Assembly (NCBI GenBank): GCA_934525625.1
Contig: CAKSZL010000001.1
Span: 372,001 to 436,000 of the forward strand
Reading direction: 5' to 3'
Length of the DNA stretch: 64,000 nucleotides
Origin: an uncultured Burkholderiaceae bacterium
GTDB taxonomy: Bacteria; Pseudomonadota; Gammaproteobacteria; Burkholderiales; Burkholderiaceae_B
Translations under genes and position numbers: made by a program
Notes under the pieces: generated by a model
Seen by the model: only the letters and a program-made list of their open reading frames with translations
The model's database searches: none
What the model was told of the DNA's origin: nothing
Shown here: positions 8,306-16,233 of the stretch, piece after piece
How positions within the stretch are numbered: the stretch's first letter is position 1
How the letters are laid out: every line of letters begins with the position of its first letter

Positions 8306-9376
8306 ATGGCCGACACGGACGCCACCCCAGCCCTGCCCGCGCCCATGCAGGCCTGGCTGCACCAGTTGGCCACGCACCAGCGCTACTCGGCCCATACGCT
8401 GTCGGCCTATCGGCAAGACTTGACCCACCTGCTGCGCTGCCATCCGGGCACCGCGCCGGAACGCCTGACCGAAAACCACATCCGCCAGGCGCTGGCGCGC
8501 TTGCATGCGCAAGGCATGCAGCCGCGCAGCCTGGCGCGCGCCCTGGCCGCCTGGCGCGGCTTTTTCCGCTGGTGGGCGCCGCAAGCAGGGCTGGCGAGCA
8601 ACCCGGCCGAGGGAGTGCGCGCCCCCAAGATTCCGCAGAACCTGCCCAAGGCCTTGTCGGTGGAACAGGCCCAGGTGTTGTTGGACCGCCCCGGCCTGCC
8701 CGCGCCCAACAGCCCGGCGGACAAACGCGACCAGGCCATGTTCGAGATTCTGTACGGCAGCGGCCTGCGGCTGGCCGAACTGGTGGCCTTGGACGTGCAA
8801 GCCATGCGCCTGCCGGGCTATGAATCCACGGGCTGGCTGCAGTTGGACGAAGGCCTGATCACCGTGCGCGGCAAGGGCGGCAAAACACGCAGCGTGCCGC
8901 TGGGCCGCCAAGCCGCTTTAGCCGTCGAACAATGGCTGGCCGTGCGCCACGAACTACTGCCACCCGCCGCCCGCACGCTGGAAAGCATCCGCCACGACCC
9001 CGCGCTGGTGGACATCCACGCGGCATTATTTCTGGGCGCGCGCGGCAAACGCATTTCGCCCAGGGTCGTGCAAACGCAATTGGATCGCCTGGCCGCCATG
9101 GCCGGCCTGCCCGTGGGCGTGCACCCCCACAGCCTGCGCCACAGCTTCGCCAGCCACGTGCTGCAGTCCTCGCACGACTTGCGTGCCGTACAAGAAATGC
9201 TGGGCCACGCCAATATCTCCACCACGCAGATTTACACGCGCCTGGATTTCCAGCACCTGGCGCAGGCCTACGACCAGGCGCATCCGCGCGCCCGGCGGCG
9301 AGAGCTCGGTATCAAGGATGTAGAGCAACCGAGCCATCCGCCTTTGAAGAACAAAACAGAACAAAACCGCTCATGA
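8306..9376 (+). CDS. xerC: Tyrosine recombinase XerC
   Basis: With XerD it resolves chromosome dimers at dif. The 356-residue product from the ATG at 8306 has an N-terminal SAM-like core-binding domain (about 13-100) and a C-terminal catalytic domain. The catalytic set is visible: Arg155 (GSGLRLAEL), Lys in GKGGKTRSV (about 190-193), His275 and Arg278 (HPHSLRHSF), His301 (LGHANISTT) and the nucleophile Tyr310 (QIYTRLD). The spacing from the second His to the Tyr equals that of E. coli XerC. The frame is open upstream into the DUF484 gene, so an earlier start is possible but unneeded. The last six bases overlap a convergent gene. Confidence 0.95.
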   Translation: MADTDATPALPAPMQAWLHQLATHQRYSAHTLSAYRQDLTHLLRCHPGTAPERLTENHIRQALARLHAQGMQPRSLARALAAWRGFFRWWAPQAGLASNPAEGVRAPKIPQNLPKALSVEQAQVLLDRPGLPAPNSPADKRDQAMFEILYGSGLRLAELVALDVQAMRLPGYESTGWLQLDEGLITVRGKGGKTRSVPLGRQAALAVEQWLAVRHELLPPAARTLESIRHDPALVDIHAALFLGARGKRISPRVVQTQLDRLAAMAGLPVGVHPHSLRHSFASHVLQSSHDLRAVQEMLGHANISTTQIYTRLDFQHLAQAYDQAHPRARRRELGIKDVEQPSHPPLKNKTEQNRS

Positions 9377-10834
9377 TGCAGGCGGCATCTTGTTAAGCGA
9401 ACGTAGCCGCGCATATCCGGTGGTGGTCAAACGGTATTTTTGTAAACGGCTACTGGGCGTTTCTGGAATGGTCATTTCGATTAGCCCCTTTTCCAAGGCT
9501 GGATACAGATAGTTGGCCCGGAAGGTCGGGCGGTGCTTCAAGCCTAAGACTTTCTGTATCGCCAATGGCGGCAGCGGAGCATCCTTCAAGATGCGCAGCA
9601 ACCGGATGACCGGGTCGTCGACTGGGTCGGTGACTGGGTCGGTGACTAGGTCGGTCGCTGCCGAAACCACAGCTGTCCGCTCCATCATGGGCCGCCAAAC
9701 CACGGCACTGAATTGGTTACCCGCCACATCATTGATAAGCTCAATGTTCGGCCATTCCTTCAGCGCACGCGGAATTCCGCTCCCCAGACCACGATACGGC
9801 AACAATTGCGCAGCATGCTCCGTCAACGTCGGATTACGGCGATTAGTTCGGCCCTGACGGATGGCCTCGACGCTCAAGCTGTCAGGCAGATGTCCAGGGC
9901 TGGCAATCTCCACCCGGTCAGCGAACACCATGATGCGAATCGACGCACTGGTGAAATAATCGCGATGGATCAGTGCATTGACCAGCAACTCTTCCAACGC
10001 AATTTCTGGAATCTCCAGTTCGCCCAAGGTGTTGAAACTACGGCCACGCTGCACATGGTGCAAGTTGCGTTTGATGAAAGCAAAACCACCCTTGAACTGC
10101 TCCGATAGCGTCCCATCGATATCTTCGCTGTCCAGATAGCGCGTGCCGGCCAGACTAGTACCAGGAAAGGCCACAGCCTTGAGTTCAAAAGCCGGCCGCC
10201 AGCGTTGCGGGTGAAAGCCGAACAACATCAATCCAGCCAGATTCAACTCACACCCGTCACCCAAACCCAGGTTTTGCAGCAATTGGTCCAGCGATTGCCC
10301 GGCGAATTTGCTGCTTTGACCGTAACGGCGATCAAAGTAAGCTTGCAGCGCCTTTGTGTCGAGATCCGCTATCGAGGTACCAGCCACCGACACCACATCG
10401 GCGTAAACCAACCCTGCCCGCTGAAACATTCGCTGCATTTCCTCTCGGGAGGTAACGTGGCGTTTGTCCGACCCTTGCTTGACCCAAATGCGACCTTGAT
10501 TGTCAACGTAAGGCTTGGCAAGGCCATCTAGCACGCAGACCCGCATCACAATGCCACGCTTCGTCTGCACGTTCTCTGTCCTGGGATGCACCGGCGGGCG
10601 CACGTGCTGCGAAGCGGCGTTGCTCAATAACTGATTCAAGCGCCGTATGGATGCCGCTCCCAATCCGGCTACAGACCCATCGTCGTTCACCCCAATGAAC
10701 AGGGTGCCGCCGCCACTGTTGGCAAACGCGGCTAACTCAGCAGCCAGCGCGTCGGCGTTTGTAATGTCCCACTTGAACTGGTGCCGGCTGTCTTCGCCAG
10801 CAGATAAGCGAGACAGGAGATCTGCTTCGGTCAT
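9371..10834 (-). CDS. AlbA_2 domain / RecG-like ATP-binding protein, putative regulator or defence-associated
   Basis: The 487-residue protein (from ATG 10834, MTEADLLSRLSAGEDSRHQF) has an N-terminal AlbA_2 (Schlafen-like) domain with FKWDITNADALAAELAAFAN and SGGGTLFIGVNDDG (about 20-55). A central HATPase-like segment follows with ELLVNALIHRDYF and GHLPDSL (about 290-345), then a Thr-Asp-Pro-Val repeat linker and a winged-helix C-terminus. Families of this architecture are often called transcriptional regulators or 'RecG-like' and are common in mobile regions. Its GC content is visibly lower than the neighbours. An in-frame start exists at 10942. It ends inside the last codons of xerC. Function is not established. 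Confidence 0.8.
   Translation of the reverse strand: MTEADLLSRLSAGEDSRHQFKWDITNADALAAELAAFANSGGGTLFIGVNDDGSVAGLGAASIRRLNQLLSNAASQHVRPPVHPRTENVQTKRGIVMRVCVLDGLAKPYVDNQGRIWVKQGSDKRHVTSREEMQRMFQRAGLVYADVVSVAGTSIADLDTKALQAYFDRRYGQSSKFAGQSLDQLLQNLGLGDGCELNLAGLMLFGFHPQRWRPAFELKAVAFPGTSLAGTRYLDSEDIDGTLSEQFKGGFAFIKRNLHHVQRGRSFNTLGELEIPEIALEELLVNALIHRDYFTSASIRIMVFADRVEIASPGHLPDSLSVEAIRQGRTNRRNPTLTEHAAQLLPYRGLGSGIPRALKEWPNIELINDVAGNQFSAVVWRPMMERTAVVSAATDLVTDPVTDPVDDPVIRLLRILKDAPLPPLAIQKVLGLKHRPTFRANYLYPALEKGLIEMTIPETPSSRLQKYRLTTTGYARLRSLNKMPPAS
9608..9655 (-). repeat. 12-bp tandem repeat (about four units) inside the AlbA_2 gene
   Basis: On the plus strand GACTGGGTCGGT occurs at 9620-9631 and 9632-9643, GACTAGGTCGGT follows at 9644-9655, and a degenerate unit GACCGGGTCGTC precedes at 9608-9619. 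It encodes the run TDLVTDPVTDPVDDPV in the linker before the winged-helix domain. A 12-bp unit keeps the frame, so copy-number change would only alter linker length. Confidence 0.9.
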
Positions 10835-11012
10835 AAATTGCTCGTCGTCCAACGCGGCCGACCACCCTTGGCGAGCCGCCGCCTTCAGATTGAAGGCGAG
10901 CTTGAACGGTAACGCCTGCCAAGCAGGCTTGCCTATTCGCAATTACCGAAGCCGATGACGCCATACCCTCTCACCGGGACACGGCCACGCTAAGCAAAAC
11001 AGTTGCTACAAC

Positions 11013-11903
11013 TTAAACCCGCATCAGCCGCCGCCGGCGCGCCCGCGCTTGGCGCAGCGATTGCAGCAGGCCGTCTTGCGGCCCCAGCATCAGCGACAGC
11101 AGGTACAGAGCGCCGGCCGCCAGGATGATGGCGGGCGAGGCGGCGACGTTGAAGTGGAAAGAGGCCAGCAGGCCCGCGTACGAGGCCAGTGCGCCGAAGA
11201 TGGAAGCCAGCACCATCTGGCGTCCGGCCGAGCGCACCCAGAAGCGCGCCGCCGTGGCCGGCAGCATCATGATGCCCACCACCATCAGCGTGCCCAGCAC
11301 CTGGAAGCCGGCCACCATCATGGTGACCAGCAATATCAGGAAGACGATGTGCACCAGGCTGCCGCGCCCGCGTTCGGCCTGCAGAAAGCCGGGGTCCAGG
11401 CATTCGGCCACCAGCGGCCGGAAAATCATCGCCAGCACCAGCAGCACGCCGCTGGCGCATGCCGTTACCAGCAGCAGGGCGTCGTCGTCCAGGCCCAGCA
11501 CCGTGCCGAACAGCACGTGCATCAAGTCCATGCTGGAGCCTTTCAGCGACACCAGCATCACGCCCAGGCCCAGCGAGATCAGGTAGAAGGCGGCGAAGCT
11601 GGCGTCTTCGCGCAGCGGCGTGCTGCGCGCCACCAAGCCGGCCAGCACGGCCACCACCAGCCCCGTCGCCATGCCGCCCAGCGTCATCGCGCCCAGCGAC
11701 AAGCCGGCCGTCAGAAAGCCCACCGCCACGCCGGGCAGGATGGCGTGCGCCATCGCGTCGCCCATTAGGCTCATGCGGCGCAGCACCAGAAACACGCCCA
11801 GCGGCCCGGCGGCGAAGGCCAGCGCCCACGCGCCGGCCAGCGCGCGGCGCATGAAGTCGAAATCAAGAAACGGAGAGATCAGCCATTCGAACAGGCCCGT
11901 CAC
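11013..11903 (-). CDS. znuB: Metal (zinc/manganese) ABC transporter permease, ZnuB/MntB family
   Basis: The 296-residue inner-membrane protein has about eight hydrophobic segments and the ABC-3 family region LRRMSLMGDAMAHAILPGVA (about 44-63). It starts at GTG 11903, whose bases overlap the TGA of the upstream ATPase gene (GTGA), indicating coupled translation; an in-frame ATG at 11921 is the alternative. It should form the channel of a zinc importer with the adjacent ATPase. Zinc rather than manganese is inferred from the Zur-type palindrome and zur gene immediately upstream. Confidence 0.88.
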   Translation of the reverse strand: MTGLFEWLISPFLDFDFMRRALAGAWALAFAAGPLGVFLVLRRMSLMGDAMAHAILPGVAVGFLTAGLSLGAMTLGGMATGLVVAVLAGLVARSTPLREDASFAAFYLISLGLGVMLVSLKGSSMDLMHVLFGTVLGLDDDALLLVTACASGVLLVLAMIFRPLVAECLDPGFLQAERGRGSLVHIVFLILLVTMMVAGFQVLGTLMVVGIMMLPATAARFWVRSAGRQMVLASIFGALASYAGLLASFHFNVAASPAIILAAGALYLLSLMLGPQDGLLQSLRQARARRRRLMRV

Positions 11904-12610
11904 AGGTAGTCTCCCGCGCAAAGATGGCGCGCCTGGTGCAGGTTGTCCTGCGTCAGCACCGAGGCCGTCTCGCCCCAGGCCACGACCTGGCGGGCCAGCA
12001 GCAGAGTTTGCGGAAACGCGGCGCGCACCATATCCAGGTCGTGCAACACGGCCAGCACCGTACGGCCTTGCTCATGCCATTGGCATATCAGCGCCAGCAG
12101 GTCTTCGGTGGTGTCGCTGTCCAGCGCATTGAAAGGTTCGTCCAGCAGCAGCACCTGGGCGTCGTGCAGCAGCAGCCGCGCGAACAGCGCGCGCTGCATC
12201 TGCCCGCCCGACAGCGTGGCCACCATGCGCGGGGCGAAATCGGCCAGGCCCACGGTTTCCAGCGCTCGCAGCACCTGTTCGTGCTCGGCTTGGCCGAAGC
12301 CGCGCCAGGCGCCCACGCGGCGCCATGCGCCCAGCGCCACCATGTCGTACACGCTGATCGGAAATTGCCTGTCCAGTTGCGCGGCCTGCGGCAGGCAGGC
12401 CAGTTCGTCGCGCCCGCCCAGTATGCGTATGCGCCCGCGCAGCGGCGCCAGGCTGCCCATGATGCCCTTGAGCAAGGTGGACTTGCCCGCGCCGTTGGGA
12501 CCGACGATGGCCGTCAGCGACCCTTGCGCGAAAGCGCCCGAGACGTCCCGCAGCGCGACGCGGTCGCGCCAGCCCAAAGAGACCTGATCCAGCTCGATGA
12601 CGTTGCTCAT
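11900..12610 (-). CDS. znuC: Metal ABC transporter ATP-binding protein, ZnuC family
   Basis: The 236-residue cytoplasmic ATPase has a Walker A (GPNGAGKST, about residues 37-45), a Q-loop (CLPQAAQLDR), an ABC signature (LSGGQMQRALFARLLL) and a Walker B (VLLLDEPF) followed by an H-loop (LAVLHDLDM). The ABC-3 family type and linkage to zur point to zinc uptake. It starts at 12610 just after the 48-residue small gene, so the three reverse-strand genes likely form one transcript. No periplasmic ZnuA is adjacent. Confidence 0.9.
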   Translation of the reverse strand: MSNVIELDQVSLGWRDRVALRDVSGAFAQGSLTAIVGPNGAGKSTLLKGIMGSLAPLRGRIRILGGRDELACLPQAAQLDRQFPISVYDMVALGAWRRVGAWRGFGQAEHEQVLRALETVGLADFAPRMVATLSGGQMQRALFARLLLHDAQVLLLDEPFNALDSDTTEDLLALICQWHEQGRTVLAVLHDLDMVRAAFPQTLLLARQVVAWGETASVLTQDNLHQARHLCAGDYL

Positions 12611-12617
12611 TCCCCGT

Positions 12618-12764
12618 CTACCACCAGCCCAGCGCCCAGCCGGTAAGCGCCCACAGCAATGCGACGGCCAACGCCACGCGCGCCATGCGCGCCCAGCAGG
12701 ACGCCAATAGCGCCGAGCCCCGGTAGCGGCCGGGCGCGCGTTGCGAAGAAGAGGGAGAAGACAT
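12618..12764 (-). CDS. Small single-pass membrane protein, 48 residues, first gene of zinc-uptake operon
   Basis: The ATG at 12764 lies a few bases after a GAGGGAG-like stretch reads poorly, but the frame is clean to the TAG at 12618. The protein begins MSSPSSSQRAPGRYRGSALL, has one hydrophobic helix (about ARVALAVALLWALTGWAL) and ends GWW. It is placed between the Zur palindrome and znuC with eight bases to the next start, so it is the first cistron if the operon is real. I do not recognise a family. It could be a non-functional leader ORF instead. Confidence 0.45.
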   Translation of the reverse strand: MSSPSSSQRAPGRYRGSALLASCWARMARVALAVALLWALTGWALGWW

Positions 12765-12792
12765 GGAAAGCACACCGGCTTGCTGGAATTTC

Positions 12793-12810
12793 GTCATGTT
12801 ATAACATGAC
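12793..12810. promoter_or_regulatory. Zur-type operator (perfect palindrome)
   Basis: GTCATGTTATAACATGAC is an 18-bp perfect palindrome with the core ATGTTATAACAT, the heart of the Zur box in proteobacteria. It lies 28 bp upstream of the small membrane protein/znuCB start and 150 bp upstream of the divergent zur gene. It should repress the uptake operon when zinc is plentiful. Confidence 0.85.
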
Positions 12811-12959
12811 GTTAGGCTGCGACGGCCCCGATGGCCGGCGACGATGCGCCCTGCCGGCCGAACGCCTTGCGCGCCCCGGCGGCCCCGCGCATCGCATGGC
12901 GGCGGTTTTCCTGCTATAACCCTCTGGTGTGCCGCAGCGACCACCACGAGTTCAACGAC

Positions 12960-13457
12960 ATGTCTTCCACTTCGCCCGCCCGCCGTAATCAGGTTAGCGA
13001 CCGTCTGGCCAAGGCCGAAGCGCTATGCCGGCAACGCGGCAAGCGACTCACGCCCATCCGCCGCAAGGTGCTGGAAATCCTGTTGCTTCAGGGGCGCAGC
13101 GTAAAAGCCTACGAACTGCTCGACCAGATCCGCCACGACCAGCCCAATGCCGCGCCGCCCACGGTTTACCGCGCGCTGGACTTCCTGATAGAAGAAGGCC
13201 TGATCCACCGCCTGGATGCCGTCAACGCCTGGTCGGCCTGTCACGACGCGGGCGGCACGCCGCACGATCTGCTCGTCATCTGCACCCGCTGCGGCATCGT
13301 GGCCGAGCTGAACGACCCCGAACTGGGCCGCGAACTGGCGCAGAAAGTGCAGGCCGCCGGCTTCGTGCCCGCCCACCACGAAACCGAACTGCGCGCGCTG
13401 TGCGCCACATGCCATGCCGAACACGGGCACGAGCACGGCCACAGCCACGCGCACTAA
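12960..13457 (+). CDS. zur: Fur family zinc-uptake regulator Zur
   Basis: A 165-residue Fur-family repressor. The winged helix covers RLTPIRRKVLEILLLQGRSV through PPTVYRALDFLIEEGLIHRL (about 25-80). The dimer domain has two CxxC motifs, ICTRC (about 104-108) and LCATC (about 147-151), for the structural zinc, and the protein ends in a His-rich tail (HGHEHGHSHAH). Linkage to znuCB and a Zur-type palindrome supports zinc specificity over iron. The start at 12960 gives the usual short N-terminus; no strong ribosome site is visible. Confidence 0.9.
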   Translation: MSSTSPARRNQVSDRLAKAEALCRQRGKRLTPIRRKVLEILLLQGRSVKAYELLDQIRHDQPNAAPPTVYRALDFLIEEGLIHRLDAVNAWSACHDAGGTPHDLLVICTRCGIVAELNDPELGRELAQKVQAAGFVPAHHETELRALCATCHAEHGHEHGHSHAH

Positions 13458-13465
13458 CTTAAAGC

Positions 13466-14920
13466 TCAGAACGGCAGCGGCCGTTCGCCCAACTGCACCG
13501 TCACCCACTTCAGTTCGGTCATGTCGGCCACCGAATACCGGCCGTTCTCTTTACCGTAGCCGCTGTTCTTGAAGCCGCCGAAAGGCGCGTTGGGGTCGTC
13601 GTCGAAAGCGTTGTCGTTGATGTGCACCGAGCCGGCTTCCACGCGCAGGGCGAAGTCGAAGGCTTTTTGCAAGTCGTTGGTGACGATGCCCGACGACAGG
13701 CCGTACGAGGTGTCGTTGGCCAGCTCCACCGCATGCTCGTAGTCGCGCGCTTCGTAGATGGCCGCCAGCGGGCCGAAGCTTTCTTCGTTATAGACCTCCA
13801 TGCCGGGCTTGACGCCGACCAGCACGGAAGGCTCGAATACGCCGCCGTGCACGTTTCCGCCTGTCAGCAGCTTGGCGCCCTTGGCAACCGCGTCGTCGAT
13901 GTGGCCGCGAATGAAACGGGCCTGGCGCGGGTCGATAAGCGGCCCCACCGCCGTGGTGGGCTGGGCCGGATCGCCGTAGGGCACCTGGCGCACTTTCTCC
14001 GCAAAAGCCTTGCAGAAGGCGTCGTATATGGGCGCTTCGACGATGATGCGCGAATTGGCCATGCACACCTGGCCCTGGTTGAAGAAGATGCCGAAGGCGG
14101 CGGAACGCACGGCGTAATCCAGGTCGGCGTCGGCCAACACCACGATGGGGCTTTTGCCGCCCAGTTCCAGCACGATGCGCTTTTGATGGCGCCCCGCCAG
14201 TTCGGACAAGATGCGCCCGACCTTGGCCGAGCCGGTAAAAGTAATCAGCTTGACGCGCTTGTCCGAGAACAAGGTGTCGCCCACGGCTTCGTCGGTAGTG
14301 GGAATGACGCTCAGCACGCCCGGCGGCAGGCCGGCTTCTTCGAGGATTTCGGCGAACAGCAGCGCGGCGATGGGCGTGTAGGGCGAAGGCTTGAGAATGA
14401 AACTGTTGCCCGCGGCCAGCGCGGGCGCCAGCTTCTTGCCGTTGAGCAGCAGCGGCGCATTGAACGGGCCTATGCCCACCACCACGCCCAGCGGCTGGCG
14501 CACCGTCATGGAAATGCGGTTGGGGCCGTCGGCCGGCATGGTTTCGCCGCGCACGTCGCGCGCCTGGCCCGCCGCGATGCGGAAGGTGCTGATCATGTAG
14601 TCGCATTCGAACATGGCCTTGCCGAACACGTTGCCGCCTTCTTCAATGAGCACCTTGGCGATCTCCATGCGGCGGCGCTCGATGATGTCGGCCGCCTTGA
14701 GCAGAACGGCCTCGCGCTCGCTGGCCAGCGTCTTGCCCCACGACTTCCGCGCTTCCTCGGCGCTGGCCAGCGCGGCGTCGATGTCGGCGGCGGTTGCCAG
14801 GCGGGCCTGGGCGATGACCTCGCCGGTGTAGGGATTCCGGACGTCGCGCAGCGGCTGCCCGTCGGACTGCCATGCCTTTCCGTTGATGTAGGGATAATAG
14901 GTTTTCAGGTCTGCACTCAC
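13466..14920 (-). CDS. NAD(P)-dependent aldehyde dehydrogenase, aromatic aldehyde (vanillin/benzaldehyde) type
   Basis: The 484-residue enzyme starts at GTG 14920 behind AAGGAGA (VSADLKTYYPYINGKAWQSD). The catalytic cysteine is Cys286 (FNQGQVCMANS), the general base Glu252 (LELGGKSP) and the oxyanion Asn154 (GPFNAPLLL). It oxidises an aldehyde to a carboxylate. The FNAPLLLNGKKLAPALAAGN stretch resembles vanillin, benzaldehyde and salicylaldehyde dehydrogenases, so an aromatic substrate is likely but not proven. It is divergent from an AraC-type regulator that probably controls it. Confidence 0.88.
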   Translation of the reverse strand: MSADLKTYYPYINGKAWQSDGQPLRDVRNPYTGEVIAQARLATAADIDAALASAEEARKSWGKTLASEREAVLLKAADIIERRRMEIAKVLIEEGGNVFGKAMFECDYMISTFRIAAGQARDVRGETMPADGPNRISMTVRQPLGVVVGIGPFNAPLLLNGKKLAPALAAGNSFILKPSPYTPIAALLFAEILEEAGLPPGVLSVIPTTDEAVGDTLFSDKRVKLITFTGSAKVGRILSELAGRHQKRIVLELGGKSPIVVLADADLDYAVRSAAFGIFFNQGQVCMANSRIIVEAPIYDAFCKAFAEKVRQVPYGDPAQPTTAVGPLIDPRQARFIRGHIDDAVAKGAKLLTGGNVHGGVFEPSVLVGVKPGMEVYNEESFGPLAAIYEARDYEHAVELANDTSYGLSSGIVTNDLQKAFDFALRVEAGSVHINDNAFDDDPNAPFGGFKNSGYGKENGRYSVADMTELKWVTVQLGERPLPF

Positions 14921-15122
14921 CTTCGTCTCCTTGATGTCGGTGAAGGGCGGCCAGCGCCCCCTTGTTTTTACGCATTGATCGGGCCTCGGCCTGCCTATAA
15001 GATGAAACATCGCAGGCCCGCCATGCCGTTCATTCCGATTATCGGCACGGCGCCCGGCCCGGTCTTGGACTAGCGCGCCACGGTTTTTGACCACCGGCGC
15101 AAGGCAGCACCACGAGGGCAAT

Positions 15123-16076
15123 ATGGAACAGATGAAAATCTGGAGCACCCGCGGCTTGGCGCCAGACCGCGCGCTGTCGTTCTGGAACGAGGCCGTCTCG
15201 TCGGCGTTTCTCAAGGTGCGCACCGAACCCCGGCGCTCGGGCCAGCCTTTCCAGGCGCAGCTGCAATCGCTCAGCCTGGGCTGTCTGTCCATCAACCGCT
15301 TGCATGCGCAGTCGTACCGTGTGGTCTGCAATACCGACGACAGCCGCCACGACTGGGTTTTCATCAACCTGCACCAGCGCGGGCGCTGCCGATTGCGCCA
15401 GCACGGGCGCGACCAATGGACGGCCCCCGGCGACATCAGCATCAACCTGGGCAACTCGCCTTTCGTATTCGATTTCGACGACCAAGTCGCCATGACCTGC
15501 CTACGCCTGCCGCTGGCCGGCGCGGCAGCGCGCACCGGGCTGCTGCAAGACGCCGCCGCCCGGCCCTTGCCCGAGGGCGCCGGCACCCGCCTGCTGACAA
15601 GCTACATAGACAGCCTGCTGCGCAACGCCGACGCCCTGCCGCCCCGGCAGGCCGAACAAGCCGCCAACTGCCTGCTCGACCTGCTGGCGCTAAGCATAGA
15701 CGGCGCCGACCCGCAGGAGCAGTCGGGCAGCGCCAGCGTACGCACCGCACTGTACCGGCGCGCCTGCGCTTACATCGAAACCCATCTGGGCAACCCCGAA
15801 CTCGACCTCAACCACCTCAGCGCCCATCTGCGGCTGGCTCCGCGCACGCTGCAACACCTGTTCCACGCGCAGGGCACGACCTTCACCGCCTGCCTGCTGG
15901 AATACCGGCTGCTGGCGGCCGAGCGCCTGATCGCCGGGGGCGCTTGCGGGCAGCTCGGGCAAGTCGCCTACGCCGTGGGGTTTTCCGACCAGTCCTACTT
16001 CAACCGGGCTTTCCGGCGCCGTTTCGACATGACGCCCGGCGAACGCCGGCTGCTGGGCCGCCCGCCCAAACCCTGA
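15123..16076 (+). CDS. AraC family transcriptional regulator (AraC-binding-like N-domain)
   Basis: The 317-residue regulator (ATG 15123 behind GAGGG) has an N-terminal ligand domain of the type found in FeaR-like activators (APDRALSFWNEAVSSAFLKV near the start) and a C-terminal double helix-turn-helix: LDLNHLSAHLRLAPRTLQHL and GQVAYAVGFSDQSYFNRAFR, ending DMTPGERR. An in-frame ATG lies 12 codons upstream. The gene is divergent from the aldehyde dehydrogenase with a 200-bp gap, so it is the likely activator of that gene. Confidence 0.88.
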   Translation: MEQMKIWSTRGLAPDRALSFWNEAVSSAFLKVRTEPRRSGQPFQAQLQSLSLGCLSINRLHAQSYRVVCNTDDSRHDWVFINLHQRGRCRLRQHGRDQWTAPGDISINLGNSPFVFDFDDQVAMTCLRLPLAGAAARTGLLQDAAARPLPEGAGTRLLTSYIDSLLRNADALPPRQAEQAANCLLDLLALSIDGADPQEQSGSASVRTALYRRACAYIETHLGNPELDLNHLSAHLRLAPRTLQHLFHAQGTTFTACLLEYRLLAAERLIAGGACGQLGQVAYAVGFSDQSYFNRAFRRRFDMTPGERRLLGRPPKP

Positions 16077-16159
16077 GCCACGCGCCCGCCCCTCTTGCAA
16101 AACCCGAAAGCGCACGCCATATAAGAAGAATCGAGTGCGCCGCGCCGGCCATGCCGTCC

Positions 16160-16177
16160 AAGAGCAGGTTTGCTCTT
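16160..16177. promoter_or_regulatory. Short dyad upstream of the COG0523 gene
   Basis: AAGAGCAGGTTTGCTCTT is a perfect 7-bp inverted repeat with a 4-base loop, 57 bp before the start codon. No run of T follows, so it is more likely an operator or leader hairpin than a terminator. It does not match the Zur palindrome at 12793. Confidence 0.4.
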
Positions 16178-16233
16178 ACCGCATAGCTGTGATGTAATCG
16201 TGCGCTGAACAATTTTTGCCCAGGGTCACTGAC

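Noticed and set aside
9608..9655. 12-bp repeats as a CRISPR-like array
   Set aside because: The units are directly tandem without spacers and lie in frame within a coding sequence.
16160..16177. Dyad before the COG0523 gene as a Zur box
   Set aside because: AAGAGCA/TGCTCTT lacks the ATGTTATAACAT core seen at 12793-12810.
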